A DNA stretch of 64,000 bases from Halorubrum sp. PV6 (GTDB lineage Archaea > Halobacteriota > Halobacteria > Halobacteriales > Haloferacaceae), in NCBI RefSeq assembly GCF_003990725.2, contig NZ_CP030064.1:1426001-1490000 (forward strand). Reading direction: 5' to 3'. Position 1 is the first letter of the stretch, and each line of letters begins with the position of its first letter. A model generated the notes under the pieces. It did not search any database. It was not told the DNA's origin and was given only the letters and a program-made list of their open reading frames with translations. Position numbers and translations under genes: made by a program. This document shows, piece after piece, positions 52,001 to 60,119 of this stretch.

Positions 52001-53813
52001 CGGCGGTCTCGCGGTGGAGTTCGTCGATCGTCCCCAACACGTGTGTTATTACGTGATCGAGGAACTCGTCGACGTCGACTTCGGGGGTCGCTTTCGCGGA
52101 ACCGATCTCGTCGCGTTCGGCTCCGAGCTCCGCGTACTCCGTCACGGCGTTCGCGAGCGAGAGCGTGCTGGCGTCCGCTCGGTCGTCGCGGCTCTCCTCG
52201 CTCGCGCGCTGGGGGAACCGCTCCGTGTCCGGGTTCCATCGGTCGGCGAGGCCGGCGGCGGCGGCGTCCGCCGCGGCGAGCGCGTCGACTCGCACGTCGT
52301 CGGGGAGGGGCGCGCGAGCCGCCGCGGCGAAGGCGCGGAGGTACGTCGCGCCGGTGTGGGTGAACCGACCGAGCGCGTTCTCCCAGCAGTTCTGACACCG
52401 CTTCGGGAGCCCGTCGGATTCGGTCGTCTCGTGGAGGAACGCGAGGGCGTCGGCGAGCGTGTCGTCGATCCGGTCGCACCACTCCGCCGGGAGGTCTGCG
52501 GTTCGTCGGAGACGGGCGAGAAAGGCGACGACCGACGCGGCCTGGTCCAGCTGGTCGTTCGGGCCGGCGGTGTCGTTCGCGCCCTCGATCCGGGCGTTCG
52601 CCCAGCCGGGAGCCACCTTTCCGGAGTCGGCCCACACCCGGTGGGGCCACGAGCCGTCGGCGTCCTGCGTGCGACAGAAGAACGAGGCCGTCGCGAGCAG
52701 TTCCTCGTCGGCATCCAAGCCGAGTTCATCGCTCGCACCGAGGAGGGCGAGCGACGCCTCGGCCTCGTCGCGGAACCACGTGTAGCCGTAGCCACCGGAG
52801 GTCGCATAAAAGGGGTCGAACTCCGGGGCCGCGATCCGCGCGCCCGACTCGGCGGTCAGCAAGTCGAGGGCGCGGAGGTCGCTCGCGACCACCGACCGCC
52901 GCGGCGTGTCCTCGGGGACCGTCGGACCGCGGCCTTCGGCGGCCTCTCGCAGGTCGTTGGCGTCCGGGTACGCGGTCGCGATCCGGGACAGTTCGTCGAT
53001 CCGCCGCTGGCGGTTGGGGCCGTCGGAGACCGCGTCTTTCGCGTCGTCGCCGCGCTCGCGGCTCTCACGTCGGTCGAGGACCGCGCGGCTCGCGAGCGTG
53101 ACGCGCTCCGTCCGGCCGTCGCGCTCGAACGGCGCGCGGACGACGACGTTGGGCGTGAGCCGGGAGTCCTCTCGCTGGTCGATTTCGCCCCGCTGGTCGA
53201 TGGCGCCGCGGTGACCGAACTCCTCGCCGCCTTTGCCGGCCAGTTCGGAGATGCTCCGGAGTCGCTGCCCGTGTGCGGCCGACAGGCCGGTCGACGCGGT
53301 GAGGAAGTCGTGTTCGTTTCGGTGGTACACCTCGACGACACTGCCGTCGTCGGGGCCGGCCCCCTCGTGAACGAGGTTGCCGATCCGCCCCTCGACCATG
53401 TCGGGCGAGAACGCACAGGCGGCGACCAGTTCGGCGTCTGCCGGCGGCGCGCCGCGCAGTTCGACGTGCGTGAGGTGGGTGTCGCTCACAACCAGGTCGA
53501 ACTGGTGGATCGTGTACCGTCCGGCGTCGTACTCGGTCTCGACGAGCGGCGTGTCGCCGTCGTAGTGCTGGCGCGTCGTCGTCAGGTCGTCGAGCCATCG
53601 AACGCCTCGACCGGCGGTGATCCCCATACGGAGCCGGTCCGCGCCGCCGATACCGGAAAGGGAGTACGAACAGTCGTGGACGGTGCCGTTCCGTCCGACG
53701 TGGACCAGCCGTCCGTCGTCGCCCGTGAACGCGCCGGCGGTCGTCGGTCGCTCCGCCGGGTAGCGCTCGCCGCGCCGACGTTCGTGTTGCGTGAGAGCGG
53801 TTCGCAGTCGCAT
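49071..53813 (-). CDS. Double GH15 glucoamylase-family protein
   Basis: 1,580 residues, two GH15 modules in one polypeptide. Module 1 (about 1-710) has a beta-sandwich N-domain, then GGYGYTWFRDEAEASLALL near 336, NCWENALGRFTHTGATYL near 467 and IAWSHALRVDATVTL near 690. Module 2 (about 720-1470) opens like a glucodextranase N-domain (GRKFGVGTPADHQAADPVPV), then YGYNFVWSRDLYQVFTAL near 1080, WEEEAGFSPSSIAAE near 1190 and LWPIFTGERGEYEL near 1380. A last ~100-residue beta domain ends the protein. GH15 enzymes release glucose from non-reducing ends of alpha-glucans. No signal peptide, so it is intracellular. Divergent from malA. Confidence 0.88.
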   Translation of the reverse strand: MRLRTALTQHERRRGERYPAERPTTAGAFTGDDGRLVHVGRNGTVHDCSYSLSGIGGADRLRMGITAGRGVRWLDDLTTTRQHYDGDTPLVETEYDAGRYTIHQFDLVVSDTHLTHVELRGAPPADAELVAACAFSPDMVEGRIGNLVHEGAGPDDGSVVEVYHRNEHDFLTASTGLSAAHGQRLRSISELAGKGGEEFGHRGAIDQRGEIDQREDSRLTPNVVVRAPFERDGRTERVTLASRAVLDRRESRERGDDAKDAVSDGPNRQRRIDELSRIATAYPDANDLREAAEGRGPTVPEDTPRRSVVASDLRALDLLTAESGARIAAPEFDPFYATSGGYGYTWFRDEAEASLALLGASDELGLDADEELLATASFFCRTQDADGSWPHRVWADSGKVAPGWANARIEGANDTAGPNDQLDQAASVVAFLARLRRTADLPAEWCDRIDDTLADALAFLHETTESDGLPKRCQNCWENALGRFTHTGATYLRAFAAAARAPLPDDVRVDALAAADAAAAGLADRWNPDTERFPQRASEESRDDRADASTLSLANAVTEYAELGAERDEIGSAKATPEVDVDEFLDHVITHVLGTIDELHRETADIEGLVRFTGDDWRTAEQGAAKVWSIATLWGATAAAELGGFVQERDGDASELFGAARDLYTLCEPDGPFVNDAGLIAEQAFDDGDLDGATPIAWSHALRVDATVTLARHGALPVPHDDPFGPADGPHWTTGRKFGVGTPADHQAADPVPVWFTLTEGALTEARFPRIDVMNLRTFDFLVADPDTGYTIRTFDETSHVSTTETVERTTEPTDDDVLAYTQTIRETGDSHGHEWTLTVEYAVDTEGHAILADVTFEGGREYDVYAVADTAVGNVGTNDRGHRVERTDGYHLIARNEIDADRDAGKLVDEDGDPFEVALAVDSASGFEWASAMVGGDDVTEALFDEGQRDEGATEATGNVVLAGLLGSGTELSDTVALGFAEGADAAAAFDEARDAVSRGFEAVSEAYAATWREWLDDRQFPASVTDDPDLATQYRFALMTLAAVEDKRQDGAGIASPSVPWGETEYAAEKRGYGYNFVWSRDLYQVFTALIEVGEVERGADALAYLYNTQQDEDGFLPQNTYIDGRTRWGGEQMDNIAFPSVMAWQLHEHGVSPGDADYTYDQMRRSLGYIAVNGPETAQERWEEEAGFSPSSIAAEIAGLCCGAALAVTEADRIEANRIEADGGAAEAEASPESLRADALAWLALADDWTARVDEWCATATGTERHAETPYYVRVTADGDPESGRPRTIANDGPTYDEREIIDGGFLELVRLGIKPADDEVVRNSVSVVDDSIRVDTPYGPGWYRYVGDAYGEIARGDPGGPWAGTGDGRGRLWPIFTGERGEYELRARADGPDGFGGTDEDALEPDALLETMAGFGNSGRMLPEQVWDREHPTDYGWEFGEGTGGATPLAWSMAGFIRLAHGVDAGEPVETPAVVRDRYVERDRTAPPELTATDEHQDGDVVISGETTADAVALHTAEGSTLATPTDGEYEFTLDATLNAKTVVVAAANTAGGAADGDDTLGAFADAGTAVERLRL

Positions 53814-53901
53814 GGGTGCACTGCGATTCCCGAGGTGAAAGCCTTGACGAACGCGGGGTTCTTCGCTTCGCTTCAGAATCCCGTCGCATTGACCGAGGAG
53901 C

Positions 53902-53923
53902 AACACCAAAGACCCAGGGTGTT
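53902..53923. promoter_or_regulatory. Inverted repeat in the GH15/malA divergent promoter
   Basis: AACACC-N10-GGTGTT, perfect 6-bp arms, ending 12 nt before the malA ATG. No clear TATA box is visible for malA; the site would cover the -28 to -7 region if the mRNA is leaderless. This suggests a repressor or activator site shared by both directions. Confidence 0.45.
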
Positions 53924-53935
53924 AATGAAGAGCAT

Positions 53936-55993
53936 ATGCATCATCCAGGACCCCCGCGATTTCTCTCGACAGGAGAGACGACAGAGTTGGCGCCGAGAGA
54001 TCCAGACCCCGGCGGATCGTACGCGTGGCGCGTCGTCGACGCGCCACCGAACAGCGAGGCGACGGTCGGCAGCGAGCCGGTAACCCAGTTCACGCCGGAC
54101 GAGCCGGGTCGGTACCACATTGGGCTCGACGCGCCGGACGGCGACCACCTCCTGACGATTCGTGCGTTCCCCTCCAGCTACGAGGGCGTCGACGTCGAGG
54201 GCGGCAGCGGGACGGCGATCCGCAACCGCATCGCCGACGACGCGCCGGTGGGATACGCCGAGACGCAGGGCGACGCCGGCGTCGGGCGCCCGCGAGTCAG
54301 GCTCGACGCGAGCGTCGAGCGGGCGGACGCGGGCGAAGACGAGGTCGTCGTCCGCGCGACGCCGGCGCCGAATCCCGGCTCCGCGCTCGACGCCGACGAC
54401 CTGCGCGTGTCCTTCGTCGTCGACGACCGAGACGTGGCGGCCGCGATCGAATCGGGGCAGACGAACCCGCGAGACGCGCTCCGAACCGTCGCTGACGGCC
54501 GAGAGCTTCGGGTTCCGGTCTCCGCAGTTCCGGACCGACTCCGGGTTCACGGGGCCGCAGTGGCGGCGGAGCCCGGACAGGAGCCGCGAGTGAGCGTCGC
54601 CGACGCGGTCGCTATCGAACGGGACCGCGACGCGGCAGAAGTCGAGGGGCCGACGCCGGCCGAGTTCGAGACGGTTCGCCTCAACGACCCGCCGGCGTGG
54701 ACCAAAGACGCGACCGTCTACGAGGTGTACGTCCGGACCTTCGCCGACGAGGCGGAGGGCGACACGTTCGCGGCTATCGCAGACCGGATTCCGGCGATCG
54801 CCGACATGGGCGTCGACACGCTGTGGCTCACGCCGGTCCTCGAACACGACGGCAAGCCGCACGGGTACAACATCACCGACTTCTTCGACGTGGCGCCGGA
54901 CCTCGGCGACCGCGACGACTACGAGGCGTTAGTCGAGACGGCCCACGAACACGACATGCGAGTCCTGTTCGACTTCGTCGCCAACCACACCGCGCGCGAC
55001 CACGAGTGGTTCGAGGACGCGTATCAGAACCCCGAATCGCCGTACCGAGATCACTACGAGTGGCAAGAGTCCGGGGAGCCGGGCACGTACTTCGACTGGG
55101 AACTGATCGCGAACTTAAATCACAAGAACCTGGACGTTCGGCGCTTCCTCCTCGACGTGATAGACGAGTGGGCGCCGCTCGTGGACGGGTTCCGGTGTGA
55201 CATGGCCTGGGCCGTGCCGGACTCGTTCTGGCGGGAGCTCCGCGACCGCGTGAAAGACATCGATCGGGAGTTCCTGCTGATGGACGAGACGATCCCGTAC
55301 ATCCCCGGCTTCCACGAGGGGATGTTCGACGTTCACTTCGACGCGACGCTGTACTTCCAACTCCGGCAGATCGGGCGGGGCGTCGACCCCGCGGCCTCGG
55401 TGGTCGATGCGATCGACAAGCGCACCGAGATCGGCTTCCCGGACCACGCGGAGTTCCTCCAGTACATCGAGAACCACGACGAGACGCGCTACCGCGTCGA
55501 GTGCGGCGACGCCGCGGCGGCCGCGGCGGGCGCGGCCATCGTCACGCTCCCCGGCGTTCCGATGATCTACGCGGGCCAGGAGATCGGACAGCGCGGGCGA
55601 CGCGACGCGATCGCGTGGGACCACGCCCGCGAGGGGGTCCGTGAGCGCTACGAGCGACTGCTCGCGGTCCGGGCCGCTCACCCCGCGCTCGGCCCCGAGG
55701 GCGACTTAGAGCGCGTCGGCTACCACGTCGCGAGCGGCGACCTCTCAGAGCAGCCGGTCGTCGCAAGCGGCGACGTTCACCCCGACGACGTGGTGGCGTT
55801 CCGGCGCGACACGGACGAGGAGTCGCTGGTGGTCGTCCTCAACTTCGCGCCCGAGACGGCGAGCGTCGCGGTCGACGCGGACCACGCGACCCGAGACCTC
55901 GTGACCGACGAGTCGTGCGTGGTCGTCGACGGCGAGGGGACCGAACGGATTCGCGTGTCTGACGTCGCCATCGTCCGCGCGGGGGAGCAATGA
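53936..55993 (+). CDS. malA: GH13 alpha-amylase, MalA type
   Basis: 685 residues, beginning MHHPGPPRFLSTGETTELAP, typical of haloarchaeal intracellular alpha-amylases. An N-terminal ~240 residues of beta-rich domains precede the (beta/alpha)8 barrel. The catalytic triad is D422 in GFRCDMAW, E451 in LLMDETIP and D515 in IENHDETR. It cuts internal alpha-1,4 bonds of glucans or maltodextrins. No signal peptide, so it is cytosolic. Its stop overlaps the next gene by four bases. Divergent from the GH15 gene. Confidence 0.88.
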   Translation: MHHPGPPRFLSTGETTELAPRDPDPGGSYAWRVVDAPPNSEATVGSEPVTQFTPDEPGRYHIGLDAPDGDHLLTIRAFPSSYEGVDVEGGSGTAIRNRIADDAPVGYAETQGDAGVGRPRVRLDASVERADAGEDEVVVRATPAPNPGSALDADDLRVSFVVDDRDVAAAIESGQTNPRDALRTVADGRELRVPVSAVPDRLRVHGAAVAAEPGQEPRVSVADAVAIERDRDAAEVEGPTPAEFETVRLNDPPAWTKDATVYEVYVRTFADEAEGDTFAAIADRIPAIADMGVDTLWLTPVLEHDGKPHGYNITDFFDVAPDLGDRDDYEALVETAHEHDMRVLFDFVANHTARDHEWFEDAYQNPESPYRDHYEWQESGEPGTYFDWELIANLNHKNLDVRRFLLDVIDEWAPLVDGFRCDMAWAVPDSFWRELRDRVKDIDREFLLMDETIPYIPGFHEGMFDVHFDATLYFQLRQIGRGVDPAASVVDAIDKRTEIGFPDHAEFLQYIENHDETRYRVECGDAAAAAAGAAIVTLPGVPMIYAGQEIGQRGRRDAIAWDHAREGVRERYERLLAVRAAHPALGPEGDLERVGYHVASGDLSEQPVVASGDVHPDDVVAFRRDTDEESLVVVLNFAPETASVAVDADHATRDLVTDESCVVVDGEGTERIRVSDVAIVRAGEQ

Positions 55994-58536
55994 GCGGGAG
56001 AGAGGCGCCCGGCCGGCTCCGGGACGCGACCGACGCGCTCGTCGAGCAGTCGCGTCGCGACCGCGAGGCGGCCGACGACCGGTTCGGTGCCGCCCGAGCC
56101 ATCGCCGAGCGACTGGGCGCACACCCGATCCGCCCGGACGAGGCTGACCCCGCGACCGACCCGCCGAACGGGGTCGCGTTCGGCTTCTGGACCCCGGAGC
56201 TGACCGAGCGCGGCGTTCCCCTCGACGACGTGCGGCTCGAGCTGTTCACACCCCTCGCGGACGAGGCGAGCGAGTCAGCGGGCGCTATCGACCCCGGTTG
56301 CGACGACCTTCGGGACGTCGAGTTCCGCGTCGACCGAGTCCCCGTCGCGCGCGACGACGAGTTCCACTGGGTCGCCGTCGAGGGACTCCCGGTCGGGACC
56401 AGAGACCGGCTCGGTGCGCTCTATCAGTTGATTTACCGAACTCCGGACGGCGAGTGGGAGACGGTGCGGGACCCGCTCGCCCGGTCGGTCCCGTTCGGGG
56501 CGTTCGCGCCCGCGGAGGCGTACGACTGGCCGCGTCTCAACGCCACTCGCGCGGACCGCGACCACTTCGCCTCGTTCGGGGGTGACGACGAGGCGCTCCC
56601 GACGACCGAAGACGACGGGCTCCCGCGGGTCGACCCCGCGACGAGCATGCTCGAGATCCATCCCGGCACGTCGACCGATCGAGGGTCGCTCGGGGCACTC
56701 GCGGAGCGCTTCGAAGCGATCGGGGAGAAGCTCCGCGGCGACGAGCCGCTCGCCCCCCACGAACGGAACTACGCCGGCTACGACGCGGTCCAGTTGATGC
56801 CGGTCGAGCCGCTCACGCAGGCGTACGGCGAGCAGTGGTACTGGCGCCCCGGCGGGGCCCAAAGCGAGACCCCGGACGGGGCGCTCGACCGCGAGCGCGC
56901 CGCGGAGCGCGTCACCGTCGGCGTCGAGCGACCGGACCAGACGAACTGGGGGTACGACGTGGTCGTGAGCGCCTTTTCGGCCGCGAATCCCGCGATACTG
57001 GAGACGGGACGCCCCGACGAGCTCGTCGACTTCATCGCCGCCTGCCACGCGATGCCCGACCCCGTTCGGGTCGTCTTCGACGTCGCGCTCGGCCACGCCG
57101 ACGAGGGCGCTTCGGGGCTGCTCCCGGACCCCTTCTTCGAGGGGCCGGGGATGTACGGGCTCCACCTGGACTACCGTCAGCCCGTGGTGCGCGCGATACT
57201 GCTCGAACTGCAGCGCCGGAAGGCGAACTTCGGCGCGGACGGGATCCGGATCGACGGCGCACAGGACTTCACGTACCACGACGAGGAGACCGGCGAGCAG
57301 GTCCACGACGACGCGTTCCTCGCGGAGATGGACCGGGTGACACACGAGGTCGCCGGGACCGAGTACAGACCGTGGATGATCTACGAGGACGGGCGACCGT
57401 GGCCCCGGGAGGACTGGGAGCTCGCGTCGACGTACCGGACGCTGATCGACCAGCACCCCCACGCGTTCCAGTGGTCGCCGGTGACGTTCGCGCACAACAA
57501 GCCCGCGCTGCTCACGTTCTGGGCGACGAAGTGGTGGCGCATGCGCGAGGTCGGCGAGATGGGGAGCCAGTGGATCACCGGCGTCGCGAACCACGACACG
57601 CTCCGGCGCGGGTCGCAGGTCGAGGTGACCGACGACTGGGGCGGGGCGCTTATCAACCCGTACCTCGCCGACTCGCCGCCGGAGACGATCCGCGAGGCGT
57701 ACGACAGCCCCGCGGCGCTCGTCTGGTTCCACGTCGCGATGCCGGGCGTCCCGATGGACTTCCTGCACGCGAACTACCGCGCGCCTTGGGGATTCGTCCG
57801 GGACACCGACCCGACGTGGAACGTGAAGGTCGTCGCCGAGGAGGCGCCGTGGATCGACTGGCACGTCCCGGAGGGGTCGTTCGCCGGCGGCGACGCGTTC
57901 CCCCGGCTGAAAGGACTCGGGTTCGAGACGCGCGCGGAACTCAAGGGATTCGTCACCAAACTCGCTGCGCTCATCGACGCGACCGGGTACGACCTCGACA
58001 TGATCGCTGAACTGCTGTCCGTACAGGGGACGCCGCTGTCGACCGCCGACAGCGACATTACCGCCGCCGACCTCCAGGCGTTCTCGTTCGCGTGGAGCGC
58101 TGACGTGGCGGAGTACCTCGTCTTGGATCGGTGGGAAGACGAGCAGGACGACGCGCGGACCGCGTTCGACCGCCGCGTCCGCGAGTTCCGGCAGGCCCGG
58201 CCGTGGCTCCGGGACGACATCGACGACGGTCGCGGCGAGGCGTTCGGGTATCGGCACCCGACCGAGGGGACCGTGGTGTATCAGGCCCTCAGACGCGACC
58301 CGGACGGCGGCGAGTCGCTGCTGATCGCCTGCAACGTCGAGGGAACGCCCGTGGAGGTGTCGCCGACCGGCGTCCGCGACGACCTCGGTCTCGGAGACGA
58401 ACACGGAGCGGCACGCGACTGGACCGTCGCGCTCGCGGGCCCCGACACGGCGGTCGAAGTCGGCGACGACGCCGGTCCCGTCAGGCTCGAAACCGCAGAC
58501 GCGGTCGTGTGGCGCGCGGAATCTCGCGACGACTGA
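55990..58536 (+). CDS. GH13-like hydrolase, probable glucosylglycerol hydrolase
   Basis: 848 residues. A divergent GH13 barrel with nucleophile D422 (DGIRIDGAQDF), acid E466 (MIYEDGRPW) and D536 (VANHDTLRRGS). Family cues IHPGTSTDRGSLGALAERF, NWGYDVVVSAFSAANPAIL and MYGLHLDYRQPVVRAILLEL recall the glucosylglycerol hydrolase (GghA) type known from cyanobacteria. That enzyme splits glucosylglycerol, a salt-stress solute, into glucose and glycerol. The naming rests on memory of the family and is less sure than the GH13 call. It overlaps malA by four bases (ATGA), so the two are co-expressed. No signal peptide. Confidence 0.7.
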   Translation: MSGREAPGRLRDATDALVEQSRRDREAADDRFGAARAIAERLGAHPIRPDEADPATDPPNGVAFGFWTPELTERGVPLDDVRLELFTPLADEASESAGAIDPGCDDLRDVEFRVDRVPVARDDEFHWVAVEGLPVGTRDRLGALYQLIYRTPDGEWETVRDPLARSVPFGAFAPAEAYDWPRLNATRADRDHFASFGGDDEALPTTEDDGLPRVDPATSMLEIHPGTSTDRGSLGALAERFEAIGEKLRGDEPLAPHERNYAGYDAVQLMPVEPLTQAYGEQWYWRPGGAQSETPDGALDRERAAERVTVGVERPDQTNWGYDVVVSAFSAANPAILETGRPDELVDFIAACHAMPDPVRVVFDVALGHADEGASGLLPDPFFEGPGMYGLHLDYRQPVVRAILLELQRRKANFGADGIRIDGAQDFTYHDEETGEQVHDDAFLAEMDRVTHEVAGTEYRPWMIYEDGRPWPREDWELASTYRTLIDQHPHAFQWSPVTFAHNKPALLTFWATKWWRMREVGEMGSQWITGVANHDTLRRGSQVEVTDDWGGALINPYLADSPPETIREAYDSPAALVWFHVAMPGVPMDFLHANYRAPWGFVRDTDPTWNVKVVAEEAPWIDWHVPEGSFAGGDAFPRLKGLGFETRAELKGFVTKLAALIDATGYDLDMIAELLSVQGTPLSTADSDITAADLQAFSFAWSADVAEYLVLDRWEDEQDDARTAFDRRVREFRQARPWLRDDIDDGRGEAFGYRHPTEGTVVYQALRRDPDGGESLLIACNVEGTPVEVSPTGVRDDLGLGDEHGAARDWTVALAGPDTAVEVGDDAGPVRLETADAVVWRAESRDD

Positions 58537-58624
58537 CGACGACTGATGCGGTCACGGGGCCGAGACGCACCGGAGCCGCCACCCGGTCACAACGCTTGAG
58601 TCGGTGGGGGTCACAGGAGGAGCC

Positions 58625-60115
58625 ATGCGACTCGACCGTTCCGGCGGCGTGTTCTGTCACGTCACCTCGCTTCCAGGACGACACGGTATCGGCGACCTCG
58701 GTGACGGCGCACGCGAGTTCCTCTCGTTTCTCGGCGACGCCGATGTCGGCCACTGGCAGATCTGCCCGCTCGGGCCGACGATAGGCGCCGCCGGGGAGTC
58801 CCCCTACCAGTCCCCCTCCGCGTTCGCCGGCAATCCGCTCTTGATCGACCTCGACGGCCTCGTCGACGACGGCTGGCTCGACGAGTCCGATCTCACGCCC
58901 GCCCCCGACTTCCCGAGCGACCGCGTGGACTACGAGGCGGTCCGCGGGTACAAAGAACCGCTTTTGCGGACCGCGTTCGAGCGGTTCGACGAGGCCGGCG
59001 CCGGCGACGCGGCCCCCGACTTCGACGCCTTCTGCGAGCGCGAGTCGTGGCTCGACGATTACGCGCTCTTCCGTGCGCTGTCGGCGGAACGAGACGAGGC
59101 CACATGGGTCGACTGGCCTGACCCGCTCCGGACCCGCGAGCCGGACGCACTCGCCGACGCACGCGAGCGACACGCAGGCGAGATCCGGTTCCGCGAGTTC
59201 GTGCAGTGGGTGTTCGACCGCCAGTGGCGCGAGTTGCGGTCGGTCGCCGACGACGAGGGCGTGTCGATCGTGGGTGACGTGCCCATATACGTCGCGCTCG
59301 ACTCCGCCGACGTGTGGGCGAACCCCGAGGCGTTCCGGCTCGACGAGGGGAACCGCCCCACCGCGGTCGCGGGCGTGCCGCCGAACCCCGGCGACGACGG
59401 CCAGCGATGGGGCAACCCCGTCTACGACTGGGATCGGCTCGCCGAGCGCGACTACGACTGGTGGATCGACCGGTTCCGCCGGCTCTTCGACCTCGCCGAC
59501 GTGGCTCGGCTCGACCACTTCCTCGGGTTCGTCAAGTACTGGGCGATCCCCGCCGACGCCGACGATCCGGCCGCGGGCGAGTGGTGTGACGGCCCCGGCC
59601 GCGCGCTGTTCGAGACCGTCGAGCGTGAGTTAGGGCAGGCCCCCTTCATCGCGGAGGACCTCGGCTTCGAGGAGCCGGCGATGAACGAACTGATGGCGGA
59701 GTTCGGCTTTCCCGGCATGCGCGTGCCGCAGTACGCCGACTGGTGTGCGGAAGGAGACCAGTATCAGCCCATGCACTACCCGGAGGGCGTCGTCGGCTAC
59801 ACGGCCACGCACGACACGAACACGTGGGTCGGCTACTTCGAGTCGCTCCCCGAACGCCAGCGCGACTGTTTCCGCTTCAACGTCGGTGCCGACGGCGACC
59901 GCGCCCCCGAGTGGGAGATCATCGACGAGGTGTGGGCCTCGGGGGCCGTGCTGGCGATGACGACCCTGCCGGACCTGCTCGGTCGTGGGAGCGAGGCGCG
60001 GTTCAACGAGCCGGGAACGCTCGACGGCAACTGGGAGTGGCGCGTCCGCCGAGAGGCGCTCGACGACGACATCGCCGACCGACTGTTCGAACTCGCCGGC
60101 CGACACGTGAGATAG
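58625..60115 (+). CDS. malQ: 4-alpha-glucanotransferase (GH77, MalQ)
   Basis: 496 residues. Starts MRLDRSGGVFCHVTSLPGRHGIG, a canonical GH77 opening. The nucleophile Asp is in VARLDHFLGF, the acid/base Glu in FIAEDLGFEEP, and the stabilising Asp in TATHDTNTWVGYF. It moves maltodextrin chains between glucans, disproportionating short chains so that amylases and glucoamylase can finish them. It follows the GH13 gene after 88 bp. The exchanger gene starts four bases after it, making an operon likely. Confidence 0.94.
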   Translation: MRLDRSGGVFCHVTSLPGRHGIGDLGDGAREFLSFLGDADVGHWQICPLGPTIGAAGESPYQSPSAFAGNPLLIDLDGLVDDGWLDESDLTPAPDFPSDRVDYEAVRGYKEPLLRTAFERFDEAGAGDAAPDFDAFCERESWLDDYALFRALSAERDEATWVDWPDPLRTREPDALADARERHAGEIRFREFVQWVFDRQWRELRSVADDEGVSIVGDVPIYVALDSADVWANPEAFRLDEGNRPTAVAGVPPNPGDDGQRWGNPVYDWDRLAERDYDWWIDRFRRLFDLADVARLDHFLGFVKYWAIPADADDPAAGEWCDGPGRALFETVERELGQAPFIAEDLGFEEPAMNELMAEFGFPGMRVPQYADWCAEGDQYQPMHYPEGVVGYTATHDTNTWVGYFESLPERQRDCFRFNVGADGDRAPEWEIIDEVWASGAVLAMTTLPDLLGRGSEARFNEPGTLDGNWEWRVRREALDDDIADRLFELAGRHVR

Positions 60116-60119
60116 TCCG

